From: Bacteroidales bacterium UBA1173
GTDB lineage: Bacteria > Bacteroidota > Bacteroidia > Bacteroidales > F082
Direction of reading: 5' to 3'
DNA: 64,000 bases
Assembly (NCBI GenBank): GCA_002311655.1
Contig: DBYZ01000012.1
Coordinates: forward strand, 1-64,000
The stretch's first letter is position 1. Every line of letters begins with the position of its first letter. The position numbers were made by a program, and so were the translations under genes. The notes under the pieces were generated by a model. That model was not told where the DNA came from, did not search any database, and worked only from the letters and a program-made list of their open reading frames with translations. Shown piece by piece: positions 25,588 through 33,080 of the stretch.

Positions 25588-26340
25588 TTCGTAATCCTGC
25601 TGCTCGTCGACGTGTTTCATCGAAATCAGACATTCGAGGTTCACGTCCATGACAGATTCTTCAAAGAATGGCGCGGAGGCAACAACATAGCTCTCGTAGC
25701 CGAAAATCATAGAGCCACCGTCAAAAGTGGCTTCTTTTTTTGCTGCCACGTTGTTAACAAACACCAACGGACGCTCGGTCTTTAACACATTCTGTCTCAA
25801 CGTGTTGCGACGGATTCTCGATTGATTCGCACCACATTTTTCAGCACCTATATTAATAATGACATCAGGAGCAAGCAGCATCAGCTCGTCAACACGATTC
25901 GTCAGCAAAAACTCGTCATCATTAGTGTTTGCAAGGTCTTTGCCAATTGTCACGGCATATTTGTGGCAACCGATTTGCAGGAGCTCATCGGCATCTGAAG
26001 GCTCAAAAACATCGCGTTCATAATCCTCCAAGTATTTCTTTTTGAACACTTTACGCTGTCCCTGGAAAAGATACACCGCTGCGTTGAACTTCCCAACTGG
26101 GCATCCTACCAGCACTCCGACATTTTCGCATTCTGCAGCTATTTTATCGAGAGCATTTTCGCATTTATCAATAAATCCTGGTGATTTAAGCATTTCAGCA
26201 GAACACATGCCGCTGACCGAAAGTTCAGGAAATATCACCAAAGTGGAGGCTTTTGCCTTGTGAGCCGCCTCAATAATCTTAGCCACATTGCCGTCAATAT
26301 CACCGGCGACGCAGCATATCTGTGCCAAAGTTATCTTCAT
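25582..26340 (-). CDS. Nitrilase-fold protein (NadE glutaminase-like) lacking the catalytic cysteine
   Basis: 252 residues with the carbon-nitrogen hydrolase fold, closest in pattern to the glutaminase domain of NAD synthetase: FPELSVSG with the catalytic Glu at 39, a KKKYL lysine near 102, and FVNNV followed by ATFDGGSMIFGY. At the nucleophile position the family has VxICED; here it reads VTIGKD (Gly133), so the Glu-Lys-Cys triad has lost its Cys and the usual amidase reaction should not work. There is no synthetase domain behind it. It overlaps the upstream barrel-protein gene by one base (TGATG) and is probably co-transcribed with it. Confidence 0.8.
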   Translation of the reverse strand: MKITLAQICCVAGDIDGNVAKIIEAAHKAKASTLVIFPELSVSGMCSAEMLKSPGFIDKCENALDKIAAECENVGVLVGCPVGKFNAAVYLFQGQRKVFKKKYLEDYERDVFEPSDADELLQIGCHKYAVTIGKDLANTNDDEFLLTNRVDELMLLAPDVIINIGAEKCGANQSRIRRNTLRQNVLKTERPLVFVNNVAAKKEATFDGGSMIFGYESYVVASAPFFEESVMDVNLECLISMKHVDEQQDYEL

Positions 26341-26942
26341 CAGAACAAAAATCCAAGTTCAAAACACAAATTGCTCATCTTAATATTGTCATTGCTCATC
26401 GTCATCATGCTTGAGAAAACGGTGTCGTATCCGACAATAAACTGCAGCACGCTTCGGTTCAAGACTTCCATCTCAAGACCAAGATGCACTATGAACGAGC
26501 TGCATACATCACGATAAGGGTTGGCCTGTCTTTCATCTTTAACCTTGTATTCACCATCGATAAGGATATCGAAACCATAGCCTATCTCGCCCATCAGTCT
26601 GAATTTATCGGCAAAATTATCGGTCCGCATCTTCAAAAGAACCGGAATCTGGCAATATGTCGTTTTATATTTTGATTCGATATCTGATACCTTAAACGAA
26701 AAGTTGCTGCCGATTATGTTAAATCCGCTGGTGATTCCATAGCTCTCGCCGAAATAGTAAACACCCGTCAAACCGTATTTATAGCATAATCCGATTTCTT
26801 TACTCGACACATCATCATTGTCGTACACACCCCAATCGATGCCAAGAGCACCTTTCAAACCCAGCTGATACTCAAAGCGTTGCGCAAATGTCGTCAATGA
26901 CAGAAGCATCGCAAACAACAAAAAATAAAATTTCTTTACCAT
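26340..26942 (-). CDS. Small outer-membrane beta-barrel protein
   Basis: 200 residues from the ATG at 26942; the signal peptide ends near TFA-Q (residue 21). The rest alternates hydrophobic and polar residues in beta-strands (FEYQLGLKGALGIDWG, FRLMGEIGYGFDIL) and ends in F (CFELGFLF), like the porin-family/OmpW-type eight-strand barrels common in Bacteroidales. No ligand can be named. It is divergent from another barrel gene across a shared palindromic promoter. Confidence 0.8.
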   Translation of the reverse strand: MVKKFYFLLFAMLLSLTTFAQRFEYQLGLKGALGIDWGVYDNDDVSSKEIGLCYKYGLTGVYYFGESYGITSGFNIIGSNFSFKVSDIESKYKTTYCQIPVLLKMRTDNFADKFRLMGEIGYGFDILIDGEYKVKDERQANPYRDVCSSFIVHLGLEMEVLNRSVLQFIVGYDTVFSSMMTMSNDNIKMSNLCFELGFLF

Positions 26943-26970
26943 AATTTGAGTTTCGTTTAAGAATTTTAAA

Positions 26971-26986
26971 TATCTTTGCAAAGATA
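26971..26986. promoter_or_regulatory. Palindromic back-to-back promoter TATCTTTGCAAAGATA
   Basis: This perfect 16-base palindrome consists of two -7 boxes (TATCTTTG) on opposite strands touching at their G residues. It would serve the minus-strand gene at 26942 and the plus-strand gene at 27017. A TTTG at 26945-26948 lies 22 bases upstream of the plus box as a possible -33 element. Confidence 0.7.
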
Positions 26987-27016
26987 ATAAAAAAATTCAA
27001 CATTAAAATCTATACC

Positions 27017-27658
27017 ATGAAAAAATTATTACTTGTATTAGCAGTTATTCTTTTCGCCAATATGGCAAAAGCAGAAGGTTTCGGCACCCACATCGGTGCA
27101 AAAGTCGGTTATCAGACAGCACAATTGTCAGTTGCCAAGGCTGATATCAAAAGCGGATTCTCAGAGCATTTCACAGCCGGTATTTTCGGCCGCGTGGTAA
27201 TCAAAGACTTCATCATCCAGCCGGAATTGCTGTGGTTCAAGAGATCACAAGTTTTCAAATTGGAAAACGAAGGCATTTTAAATCCGACACTCACCATGAG
27301 CCAGCAAAACCTGGCATTACCGATCTTCCTCGGTTATCAGTTTGCCGACTGGAAACTGGTGAAACTCAGAGCTAATGTCGGTCCTGTTATGTATTTTGTC
27401 GTTGACCAGACAAACAAATGCGATTACGACAACCAGGAGTTGGACGTTGAAGCCAACAACATGACATGGGGTGGCGCAGTGAACGTCGGCATCGATGTGC
27501 TTATGTTCACCCTCGACATCAACTACAGCTTCGGTTTGTCAAACCTCTTCGACAGTAACAGTGTGACTATCGGCGGCGAGGTATGCAAAATCGACAACAC
27601 CAAACAGAGCATCTTCACTGTGACTCTCGGTGTCAAGCTTTTTAGCTTCGGATTGTAG
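27017..27658 (+). CDS. Outer-membrane beta-barrel protein (OMP_b-brl_2-like)
   Basis: 213 residues; signal peptide cleaved near AKA-E (residue 19). The mature part is a small barrel with repeated aromatic/glycine strands (THIGAKVGYQTAQ, FIIQPELLWFKRS, LPIFLGYQFADWKLVKLR, LRANVGPVMYF) and a C-terminal VKLFSFGL. It resembles the PorT-like/outer-membrane-beta-barrel family of Bacteroidales, for which no function is known. It is followed 7 bases later by an aminopeptidase gene, so the two are probably one transcript. Confidence 0.8.
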   Translation: MKKLLLVLAVILFANMAKAEGFGTHIGAKVGYQTAQLSVAKADIKSGFSEHFTAGIFGRVVIKDFIIQPELLWFKRSQVFKLENEGILNPTLTMSQQNLALPIFLGYQFADWKLVKLRANVGPVMYFVVDQTNKCDYDNQELDVEANNMTWGGAVNVGIDVLMFTLDINYSFGLSNLFDSNSVTIGGEVCKIDNTKQSIFTVTLGVKLFSFGL

Positions 27659-27665
27659 TAATACC

Positions 27666-28949
27666 ATGTCTATCAATAAGATACCAAGCTCGCTTTTTGT
27701 CAGAAATCGTAGGAATTTCGCCTCGATGATGACAAAAAACTCGATAGCTTTGTTCACGGCCAACGAGGAGATGCCTCGCAACGGCGACCAGTGTTATCCG
27801 TTCCGTCAAAACTCCGACTTCTACTATCTCACGGGCATCGACCGCGAGGGTGCGTTCCTCATCCTTTATCCCGACCATCCGAAACCAGAGATGCGCGAGA
27901 TTCTGTTCATCGAACCTTACAGCGAGACGAAAGCCATCTGGCGAGGCGAGATGCTCGACGCGAAACAAGCCAAGGAGATATCGGGCTGCGACAACGTGAT
28001 GTATGCCGACAGCTTCAACGACGTGGCTAAAGAATTGATACTCAACAGCTCAAAGGTGTATCTCAACCTTTACGAATACTCACGTTTCGAGACAAAAGTG
28101 TCGACGATTCAGGACCGCTTCGTGAAGGAAATCAAGGAACAATATCCGCTTCACACCTTCGACCGCTCGGCACCGATTCTCAACAAGCTCCGTAAGATCA
28201 AATCTCAAGAAGAAATCGAGATTATCAAACACGCCTGCGACATCACCGGTAAAGCGTTTCTGCATTGCAAAGACACAGTAAAACCTGGTCGTTACGAATA
28301 TGAGATGCAGGCCGAGATGGAATACATCTTTAAGATGAACAACGCTTCAGGTCACGCCTTCCATCCTATCGTCGCGGGAGGCAAAAACGCCTGCTGTCTG
28401 CATTACTCGAAGAACGACAGCATATTGAACGATAACGAGTTGCTGCTCTTCGACATGGGATGTGAGTATCAAAACTACGCTTCGGATTTAAGCCGCACTA
28501 TCCCTATCAACGGCAAGTTCACGCCACGTCAGAGAGAGTGCTACGAGGCAGTTTTGAGAGTGAAAAAAGAGATAACGAAGCTCTACAAAGTCGGTGGCAC
28601 GATTGACAAAATCAATCAGACGACCTACCAGCTGATGGAGAAAGAGATGATAAAACTCGGCTTGTTCACCCAGCAAGACGTTGACAATCAAGACCCTGAG
28701 AAGCCGTTGTACCGCAAATACCTCATGCACGGCATGGCGCATCACATCGGACTTGACTGCCACGACAACCTCGACAAGTACGAGCCTTTCGCACCGGGAA
28801 TGATTCTCTCGTGCGAGCCGGGGCTTTACATCCGCGAGGAAGGCATCGGCATCAGGCTTGAAGACGACATCCTCATCACCGAAGGCGAGCCGGTAAACTT
28901 ATTTGGAGACTTAGCAATCGAACCAGACGTCATTTCGACTGAAGCGTAG
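27666..28949 (+). CDS. pepP: Xaa-Pro aminopeptidase (M24B), copy 1
   Basis: 427 residues. An aminopeptidase-P N-domain (about 5-135, SDFYYLTGIDREGAFLIL) is followed by the pita-bread M24 domain with the dinuclear metal ligands: two Asp in LLLFDMGCEY...SDLSRT, His in HGMAHHIGLDCHD, and Glu in SCEPGLYIREEGIGIRLEDD. It removes N-terminal residues preceding proline. The ATG at 27666 is chosen over an upstream non-ATG codon inside the previous gene. The last seven codons and the stop fall inside a 42-bp interspersed repeat (28929-28970), so the extreme C-terminus was probably supplied by that repeat. Confidence 0.92.
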   Translation: MSINKIPSSLFVRNRRNFASMMTKNSIALFTANEEMPRNGDQCYPFRQNSDFYYLTGIDREGAFLILYPDHPKPEMREILFIEPYSETKAIWRGEMLDAKQAKEISGCDNVMYADSFNDVAKELILNSSKVYLNLYEYSRFETKVSTIQDRFVKEIKEQYPLHTFDRSAPILNKLRKIKSQEEIEIIKHACDITGKAFLHCKDTVKPGRYEYEMQAEMEYIFKMNNASGHAFHPIVAGGKNACCLHYSKNDSILNDNELLLFDMGCEYQNYASDLSRTIPINGKFTPRQRECYEAVLRVKKEITKLYKVGGTIDKINQTTYQLMEKEMIKLGLFTQQDVDNQDPEKPLYRKYLMHGMAHHIGLDCHDNLDKYEPFAPGMILSCEPGLYIREEGIGIRLEDDILITEGEPVNLFGDLAIEPDVISTEA

Positions 28950-28970
28950 CGAAACGGAGAAATCTCAAAC
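28929..28970 (+). repeat. 42-bp interspersed repeat, copy 1
   Basis: GTCATTTCGAC at the left and GGAGAAATCTCAAAC at the right match the copy at 33018-33059; the middle differs. It overlaps the last codons of the aminopeptidase gene. Confidence 0.8.
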
Positions 28971-29004
28971 AAAAAAGTAAATAAATTCAAAAAAAATTAT
29001 AATC

Positions 29005-29781
29005 ATGAAAAAGTTATTTATCACATTGACTGCCATCATCTTAATGGCATTCTGCGCAAAGGCGCAAGTTAACATTCAGGAACAGTACGATTTCAATCGT
29101 GAGCATTTAACAACAACACTTGAGATGTTCAAGACAGACAACTGGGGAAGCACATTCTTCTTCACCGATATCTATCACCCAAGCAAACTCTCAGGTCCTA
29201 CAGGTTATTACACAGAAATCGCACGTGGCTTGAATTTCTGGCAGAACACCAAACTCGGTGGCTTGAGCGCCCACGTGGAATGGAACGGCGGTCAGTTTGC
29301 AAGCAACGCATGGCTGTTCGGTTTAGAGTATTTTCTGCATTCATCAGATTTCAGATACACCTTGACACTCGAGGTGTTATATAAGACCATCAGCGGTCAG
29401 AAGGCATTGGATGCCATGGATCCTGCTGTGCGTCCTTGGAGCAAGGTCAGTGATGTGCCGCTTCAGTTCACCATCGTGTGGGGCTGCACCGACATCTTCG
29501 GTCTTAAAGGCTTGACATTCAGCGGCTTTGCTGATTTCTGGTGGGAAAACTGCGCCTGGGTTGACCCTACTGGCAACACCACCAAGACAAGCTGCGTGTT
29601 CATCAGCGAGCCACAGCTCTGGTACAACATCGGTAACCTCTTCGGATGCCCTAACCTCAACATAGGCGGTGAGGTTGAATTCGCATACAACTTCGCAGGC
29701 GGCTGGCGCAGCGACCTCGAGTTTCATAAAAACAAAGGATTGACCGTAGCTCCGGCATGCGGCATAAAATGGAATTTCTAA
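29005..29781 (+). CDS. DUF5020 family outer-membrane protein
   Basis: 258 residues with a signal peptide (cleavage near AKA-Q, residue 20). The mature protein begins with VNIQEQYDFNR and has the conserved TTTLEMFKTDNWGSTFFFTD near its start and GFADFWWEN, ISEPQLW and CGIKWNF later, the pattern of the DUF5020 family (predicted 12-strand barrel, sometimes likened to the Tsx nucleoside channel). The next gene is a purine-type permease, which fits a role in nucleoside or base uptake; that link is an inference. The strong hairpin at 29784-29839 separates the two. Confidence 0.82.
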   Translation: MKKLFITLTAIILMAFCAKAQVNIQEQYDFNREHLTTTLEMFKTDNWGSTFFFTDIYHPSKLSGPTGYYTEIARGLNFWQNTKLGGLSAHVEWNGGQFASNAWLFGLEYFLHSSDFRYTLTLEVLYKTISGQKALDAMDPAVRPWSKVSDVPLQFTIVWGCTDIFGLKGLTFSGFADFWWENCAWVDPTGNTTKTSCVFISEPQLWYNIGNLFGCPNLNIGGEVEFAYNFAGGWRSDLEFHKNKGLTVAPACGIKWNF

Positions 29782-29783
29782 CC

Positions 29784-29839
29784 AGTTTGAAGTTTGAAGT
29801 GTGGAGTTGATTCAAACTTCAAACTTCAAACTTCAAACT
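29784..29839 (+). repeat. Heptamer repeats forming a 17-bp hairpin
   Basis: TTCAAAC is repeated four times at 29811-29838, and its complement GTTTGAA twice at 29785-29798. The arms AGTTTGAAGTTTGAAGT (29784-29800) and ACTTCAAACTTCAAACT (29823-29839) pair perfectly. No T run follows. Confidence 0.85.
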
Positions 29840-29847
29840 AAAAATTA

Positions 29848-31146
29848 ATGTTAAAGAAATTATTCGGATTCGATCCCAAGACAATGTCTGTCAGGACTGA
29901 GGTGGTGGCAGGTTTCACCACATTCTTGACTATGTGTTATATTTTGGCGGTCAATCCGAATATTTTCAGTCATTTGGAAGGCTTGGGATATGATAGCAGA
30001 GCTATCTTCACCTCCACTGCTCTCGCTGCTGTCATCGGCACTCTGCTGATGGCTTTATATGCGAAAAAGCCTTTCGTGATGGCGCCTGGCATGGGTACCA
30101 ACTCCTTCTTTGTGTTTGCGATATGCCTCAACATGGGTTATTCGTGGCATTTTGCACTCACAGCCATCCTGATCGAAGGTGTCATATTCTTCCTACTGAC
30201 GGTGACTGGCATAAGAATGGCGATAGTGGAAGCTATCCCGAAATCTCTGCGTAGCGCCATCGCACCTGGAATAGGACTCTTCATCGCCTTCATCGGACTC
30301 CAGAACTCGGGTTTGACGGATCCGAGCAGCGCCACTCTTGTCACGATAGGAGATCTGAAAGACCCCGACACAAGCCTTGCCCTTTTAGGTCTTATTATCG
30401 CCGCCATAATGATGATTTTGAAAGTCAAAGGCGGCCTGTTGTGGAGTATCCTTATCACCACAATTATCGGAGTCCCGCTCGGCATCACACATTTCGATGG
30501 CATGGTGTCAACACCGCCTTCAGTCGAGCCTCTTTTCATGAAATACGATTGGAATAACGTTTTCAGTAAAGACATGATTCTGCTGGTGGCATCGTTCCTA
30601 TCTATCGACCTGTTCAGCTCCATCGGAGCTATTATCAGCGTTGCGTCTAAATGCGGCGACATCGACGAAAAAGGCAACCCTATCGGACTGAAAAAAACTT
30701 TTACAGCCGACTCAACCGCCATCATGGCAGGGTCTTGTTTGGGAGTGAGCACAACCACCACATTCGTAGAGAGTGCGGCAGGCATAGCGGCAGGCGGACG
30801 CTCAGGATTGACGGCGTTCACAACAGCAGTGTGTTTTGCCTTGGCAATGCTCTTCTCACCATTGTTCCTCGCCATCCCAAACGCAGCAACAGCACCGGTG
30901 CTCGTCATCGTCGGAGTGTTCATGATAACACAGATAAAAGACATCGACTTTGACGATTATTCGGAAGGCATCCCAGCCTTTATCACATTCATAATCATGC
31001 CTTTAGCATACAGCATCGCCGATGGTATCCTTATCGGAATAATCATCTACGTGCTGATTAATATGTTATCCGGCAAATGGAAAAAATTGAATTTGACACT
31101 ATACATTTTAGCGATTTTAATCGTTCTAAAATATGCATTGCTTTGA
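29848..31146 (+). CDS. NCS2-family purine base permease (AdeP/GhxP type)
   Basis: 432 residues with about 13 membrane helices, an inner-membrane proton symporter for adenine or guanine/hypoxanthine. The family motifs are FTTFLTMCYILAVNP near the start, the conserved MAPGMGTNSFF (about 78-88), and GVSTTTTFVESAAGIAAGGRSG with the transport Glu around residue 309. Similarity to the AzgA/GhxP branch of NCS2 is clear; the exact base is not. It starts 8 bases after the hairpin that follows the DUF5020 gene. Confidence 0.92.
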   Translation: MLKKLFGFDPKTMSVRTEVVAGFTTFLTMCYILAVNPNIFSHLEGLGYDSRAIFTSTALAAVIGTLLMALYAKKPFVMAPGMGTNSFFVFAICLNMGYSWHFALTAILIEGVIFFLLTVTGIRMAIVEAIPKSLRSAIAPGIGLFIAFIGLQNSGLTDPSSATLVTIGDLKDPDTSLALLGLIIAAIMMILKVKGGLLWSILITTIIGVPLGITHFDGMVSTPPSVEPLFMKYDWNNVFSKDMILLVASFLSIDLFSSIGAIISVASKCGDIDEKGNPIGLKKTFTADSTAIMAGSCLGVSTTTTFVESAAGIAAGGRSGLTAFTTAVCFALAMLFSPLFLAIPNAATAPVLVIVGVFMITQIKDIDFDDYSEGIPAFITFIIMPLAYSIADGILIGIIIYVLINMLSGKWKKLNLTLYILAILIVLKYALL

Positions 31147-31170
31147 TTTAAGATTAAAAATTTAGATATT

Positions 31171-32592
31171 ATGTTCGGAAAAGAATTTTACGTAAAAAAT
31201 AGAGCAGCCCTCAAAAAGCTGATGAACAAAGGCATCGCATTCTTCGTGGCAAACGACGAGGCATCGATGAACTACCCTGACAACACTTATCATTACCGTC
31301 AGGACAGCAATTTCGCATATTTCTTCGGACTTAACCACCCTGATTTGGTGGGTGTCATCGACTTCGAGTCGGGTGAGGAAATCCTCTTCGGTCAGGAAGT
31401 GACCATCGACGACGTGATTTGGTGCGGTCCGCTGCCGTCGTTGCAGGAGCAAGGCGAGATGATAGGCATCAAAGACTGCCGCGACATCAACCGTTTTCCG
31501 GAGTATATCCGTGAAGCCGTCGAAAAAGGCCGCATGATTCACATCACACCGCCTTACCGTGGCGACCAGATCATCAAGATCGCAAATTACATGGATATCG
31601 ATGTCCATGAAGTGAAAAATTACGTTAGCCAGCTTCTCATCGAAGCAATCGTGAGCCTTCGCGAAATCAAGAGCGACATCGAGATTAAAGAGATGGATTA
31701 TGCAGCAGAAACTGCCTATTACATGCAGACCACAGCCATGAAGATGTGTAAGCCAGGTGTCATCGAACAGGAGATCAGCGGCACCATCGAAGGTATCGCC
31801 ATCGCAAGAGGCAGCAGCATCTCATTCCCTAACATCGTCAGCATGGACGGTCAGACATTGCACAACCACTACCACGGCAACGTGCTAAAGGAAGGCCGCA
31901 TGATGGTTTGCGACTGCGGCGCCGAGACATTCAACTACCTCGACAGCGACTTCACACGCACCACACCTGTCGGCGGCAAATTCAACAGCCGTCAAAAAGA
32001 CGTGTATGAGATAGTGTTGAAAGCCAACATGGAAGTGGCTAAACAGACCAAGCCTGGCATGCGTTACATGGAGATGCACAAGCTTGCGGCACGCACCCTC
32101 ATCGAAGGCTTGCAGGGCATCGGTCTCATGAAAGGTAACGTCGACGACGCTTTGGCAGGCGGCGCACATTTTCTGTTCCAGCCTCATGGACTCGGTCACA
32201 TGCTCGGCATGGATGTGCACGACATGGAAGGACTCGGCGAAGTCAATGTTGGATACAACAAAGAGACCCCACGCTCAACACAGCAAGGCTTCAGCTGCCT
32301 GCGCTGCGGCAAGGTGCTGAAACCGGGATTCGTGGTCACCGACGAGCCAGGATGCTACTTCATCCCTACCTTGATCGACATCTGGAAAGCCGAAGGCAAA
32401 CATAAAGATTTCATCAACTATGACAAACTCGAGTCCTTCAAGGACTTTGGCGGAATCCGCATCGAAGACGACCTCCTCATAACCGAGACCGGCAACAGAG
32501 TCTTGGGCAAGCCTATACCAAAGACCGTCGAAGACGTTGAGAGAACTTGCGCCGAAGCACGCGAATGGATTCGTATCCCTGGAATATTTTGA
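31171..32592 (+). CDS. Xaa-Pro aminopeptidase (M24B), copy 2
   Basis: 473 residues, a longer paralogue of the enzyme at 27666. The N-domain (about 1-165, with RQDSNFAYFFGLNHPD) leads into the M24 domain with metal ligands in CDCGAETFNYLDSDFTRT (Asp pair), QPHGLGHMLGMDVHD (His), TDEPGCYF and GGIRIEDDLLIT (two Glu). An insertion with SCLRCGKVLKPG at about 375-385 is typical of this branch. The stop codon is shared with the next gene's TTG start (TTGA at 32589-32592). Confidence 0.92.
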   Translation: MFGKEFYVKNRAALKKLMNKGIAFFVANDEASMNYPDNTYHYRQDSNFAYFFGLNHPDLVGVIDFESGEEILFGQEVTIDDVIWCGPLPSLQEQGEMIGIKDCRDINRFPEYIREAVEKGRMIHITPPYRGDQIIKIANYMDIDVHEVKNYVSQLLIEAIVSLREIKSDIEIKEMDYAAETAYYMQTTAMKMCKPGVIEQEISGTIEGIAIARGSSISFPNIVSMDGQTLHNHYHGNVLKEGRMMVCDCGAETFNYLDSDFTRTTPVGGKFNSRQKDVYEIVLKANMEVAKQTKPGMRYMEMHKLAARTLIEGLQGIGLMKGNVDDALAGGAHFLFQPHGLGHMLGMDVHDMEGLGEVNVGYNKETPRSTQQGFSCLRCGKVLKPGFVVTDEPGCYFIPTLIDIWKAEGKHKDFINYDKLESFKDFGGIRIEDDLLITETGNRVLGKPIPKTVEDVERTCAEAREWIRIPGIF

Positions 32593-32960
32593 GAAAAATA
32601 TTTAAAATATTAGCAATAGTTGCACTTTTCAGCTGTTCACGTTCCAGTTCCATAATTGGGACGTGGACGGTTGAAAAAATCTCTTTTGAGTTCGACGAGC
32701 GCAAAAGCACCCCCGAGATGATTCAACAGCTCGGCGAGATCGAGAAACATAACACTTTGATTTTCAAGAACGACAGCATCGTTCACATCACGATGTCAGC
32801 AATGGATGCCGACTATCGTTACAACATAAGCCCGGAAGGAACCATAAACCTTGAGTCTGCAGACCACAACATCAGGCATTTCAGCCATAAAAACGGTGTC
32901 ATAACCACTGAAACAGACACTCCTATTGGGGTGATGAAAGTGGTTTATAAAAAATATTAA
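32589..32960 (+). CDS. Small lipocalin-like lipoprotein
   Basis: 123 residues starting at TTG (32589) within TTGA, because this start alone gives a clean lipoprotein signal: RKIF, hydrophobic core, ALFSC with the lipid Cys at about residue 16. The mature part (SSSIIGTWTVEKISFEF, NTLIFKNDSIVHITM, YRYNISPEGTINL) looks like a small beta-barrel of the lipocalin-like/DUF4923-type families. No precise family or function is recognised. It is coupled to the aminopeptidase gene upstream. Confidence 0.7.
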   Translation: MRKIFKILAIVALFSCSRSSSIIGTWTVEKISFEFDERKSTPEMIQQLGEIEKHNTLIFKNDSIVHITMSAMDADYRYNISPEGTINLESADHNIRHFSHKNGVITTETDTPIGVMKVVYKKY

Positions 32961-32967
32961 AAAAAGA

Positions 32968-32997
32968 CTGACATTTTGTCAGAATTTTGTATTTTTG
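32968..32997 (+). promoter_or_regulatory. Promoter of the pheT operon with upstream hairpin
   Basis: TATTTTTG (32990-32997) is a perfect -7 box. Just upstream CTGACA-TTT-TGTCAG (32968-32982) is a hairpin or operator-like palindrome; it may also end transcription of the lipoprotein gene, although its T tract is poor. Confidence 0.5.
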
Positions 32998-33017
32998 CAG
33001 TTTGCAACGTTTCCCTT

Positions 33018-33059
33018 GTCATTTCGACCGCAGCGAAGCGTAGTGGAGAAATCTCAAAC
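33018..33059 (+). repeat. 42-bp interspersed repeat, copy 2
   Basis: GTCATTTCGACCGCAGCG...GGAGAAATCTCAAAC, matching 28929-28970 at both ends. It lies in the pheT leader, 21 bases before the ATG. Confidence 0.8.
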
Positions 33060-33080
33060 AGAAATTAAACATCATATAAA

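Noticed and set aside
29811..29838. Short direct repeats considered as a CRISPR-like array
   Set aside because: The units are 7 bases and contiguous with no spacers; there are no cas genes in the window.
30138..30944. 268-codon minus-strand frame
   Set aside because: It is antisense to the NCS2 permease; its Met/Ile/Pro-rich sequence reflects reverse-complemented hydrophobic codons.
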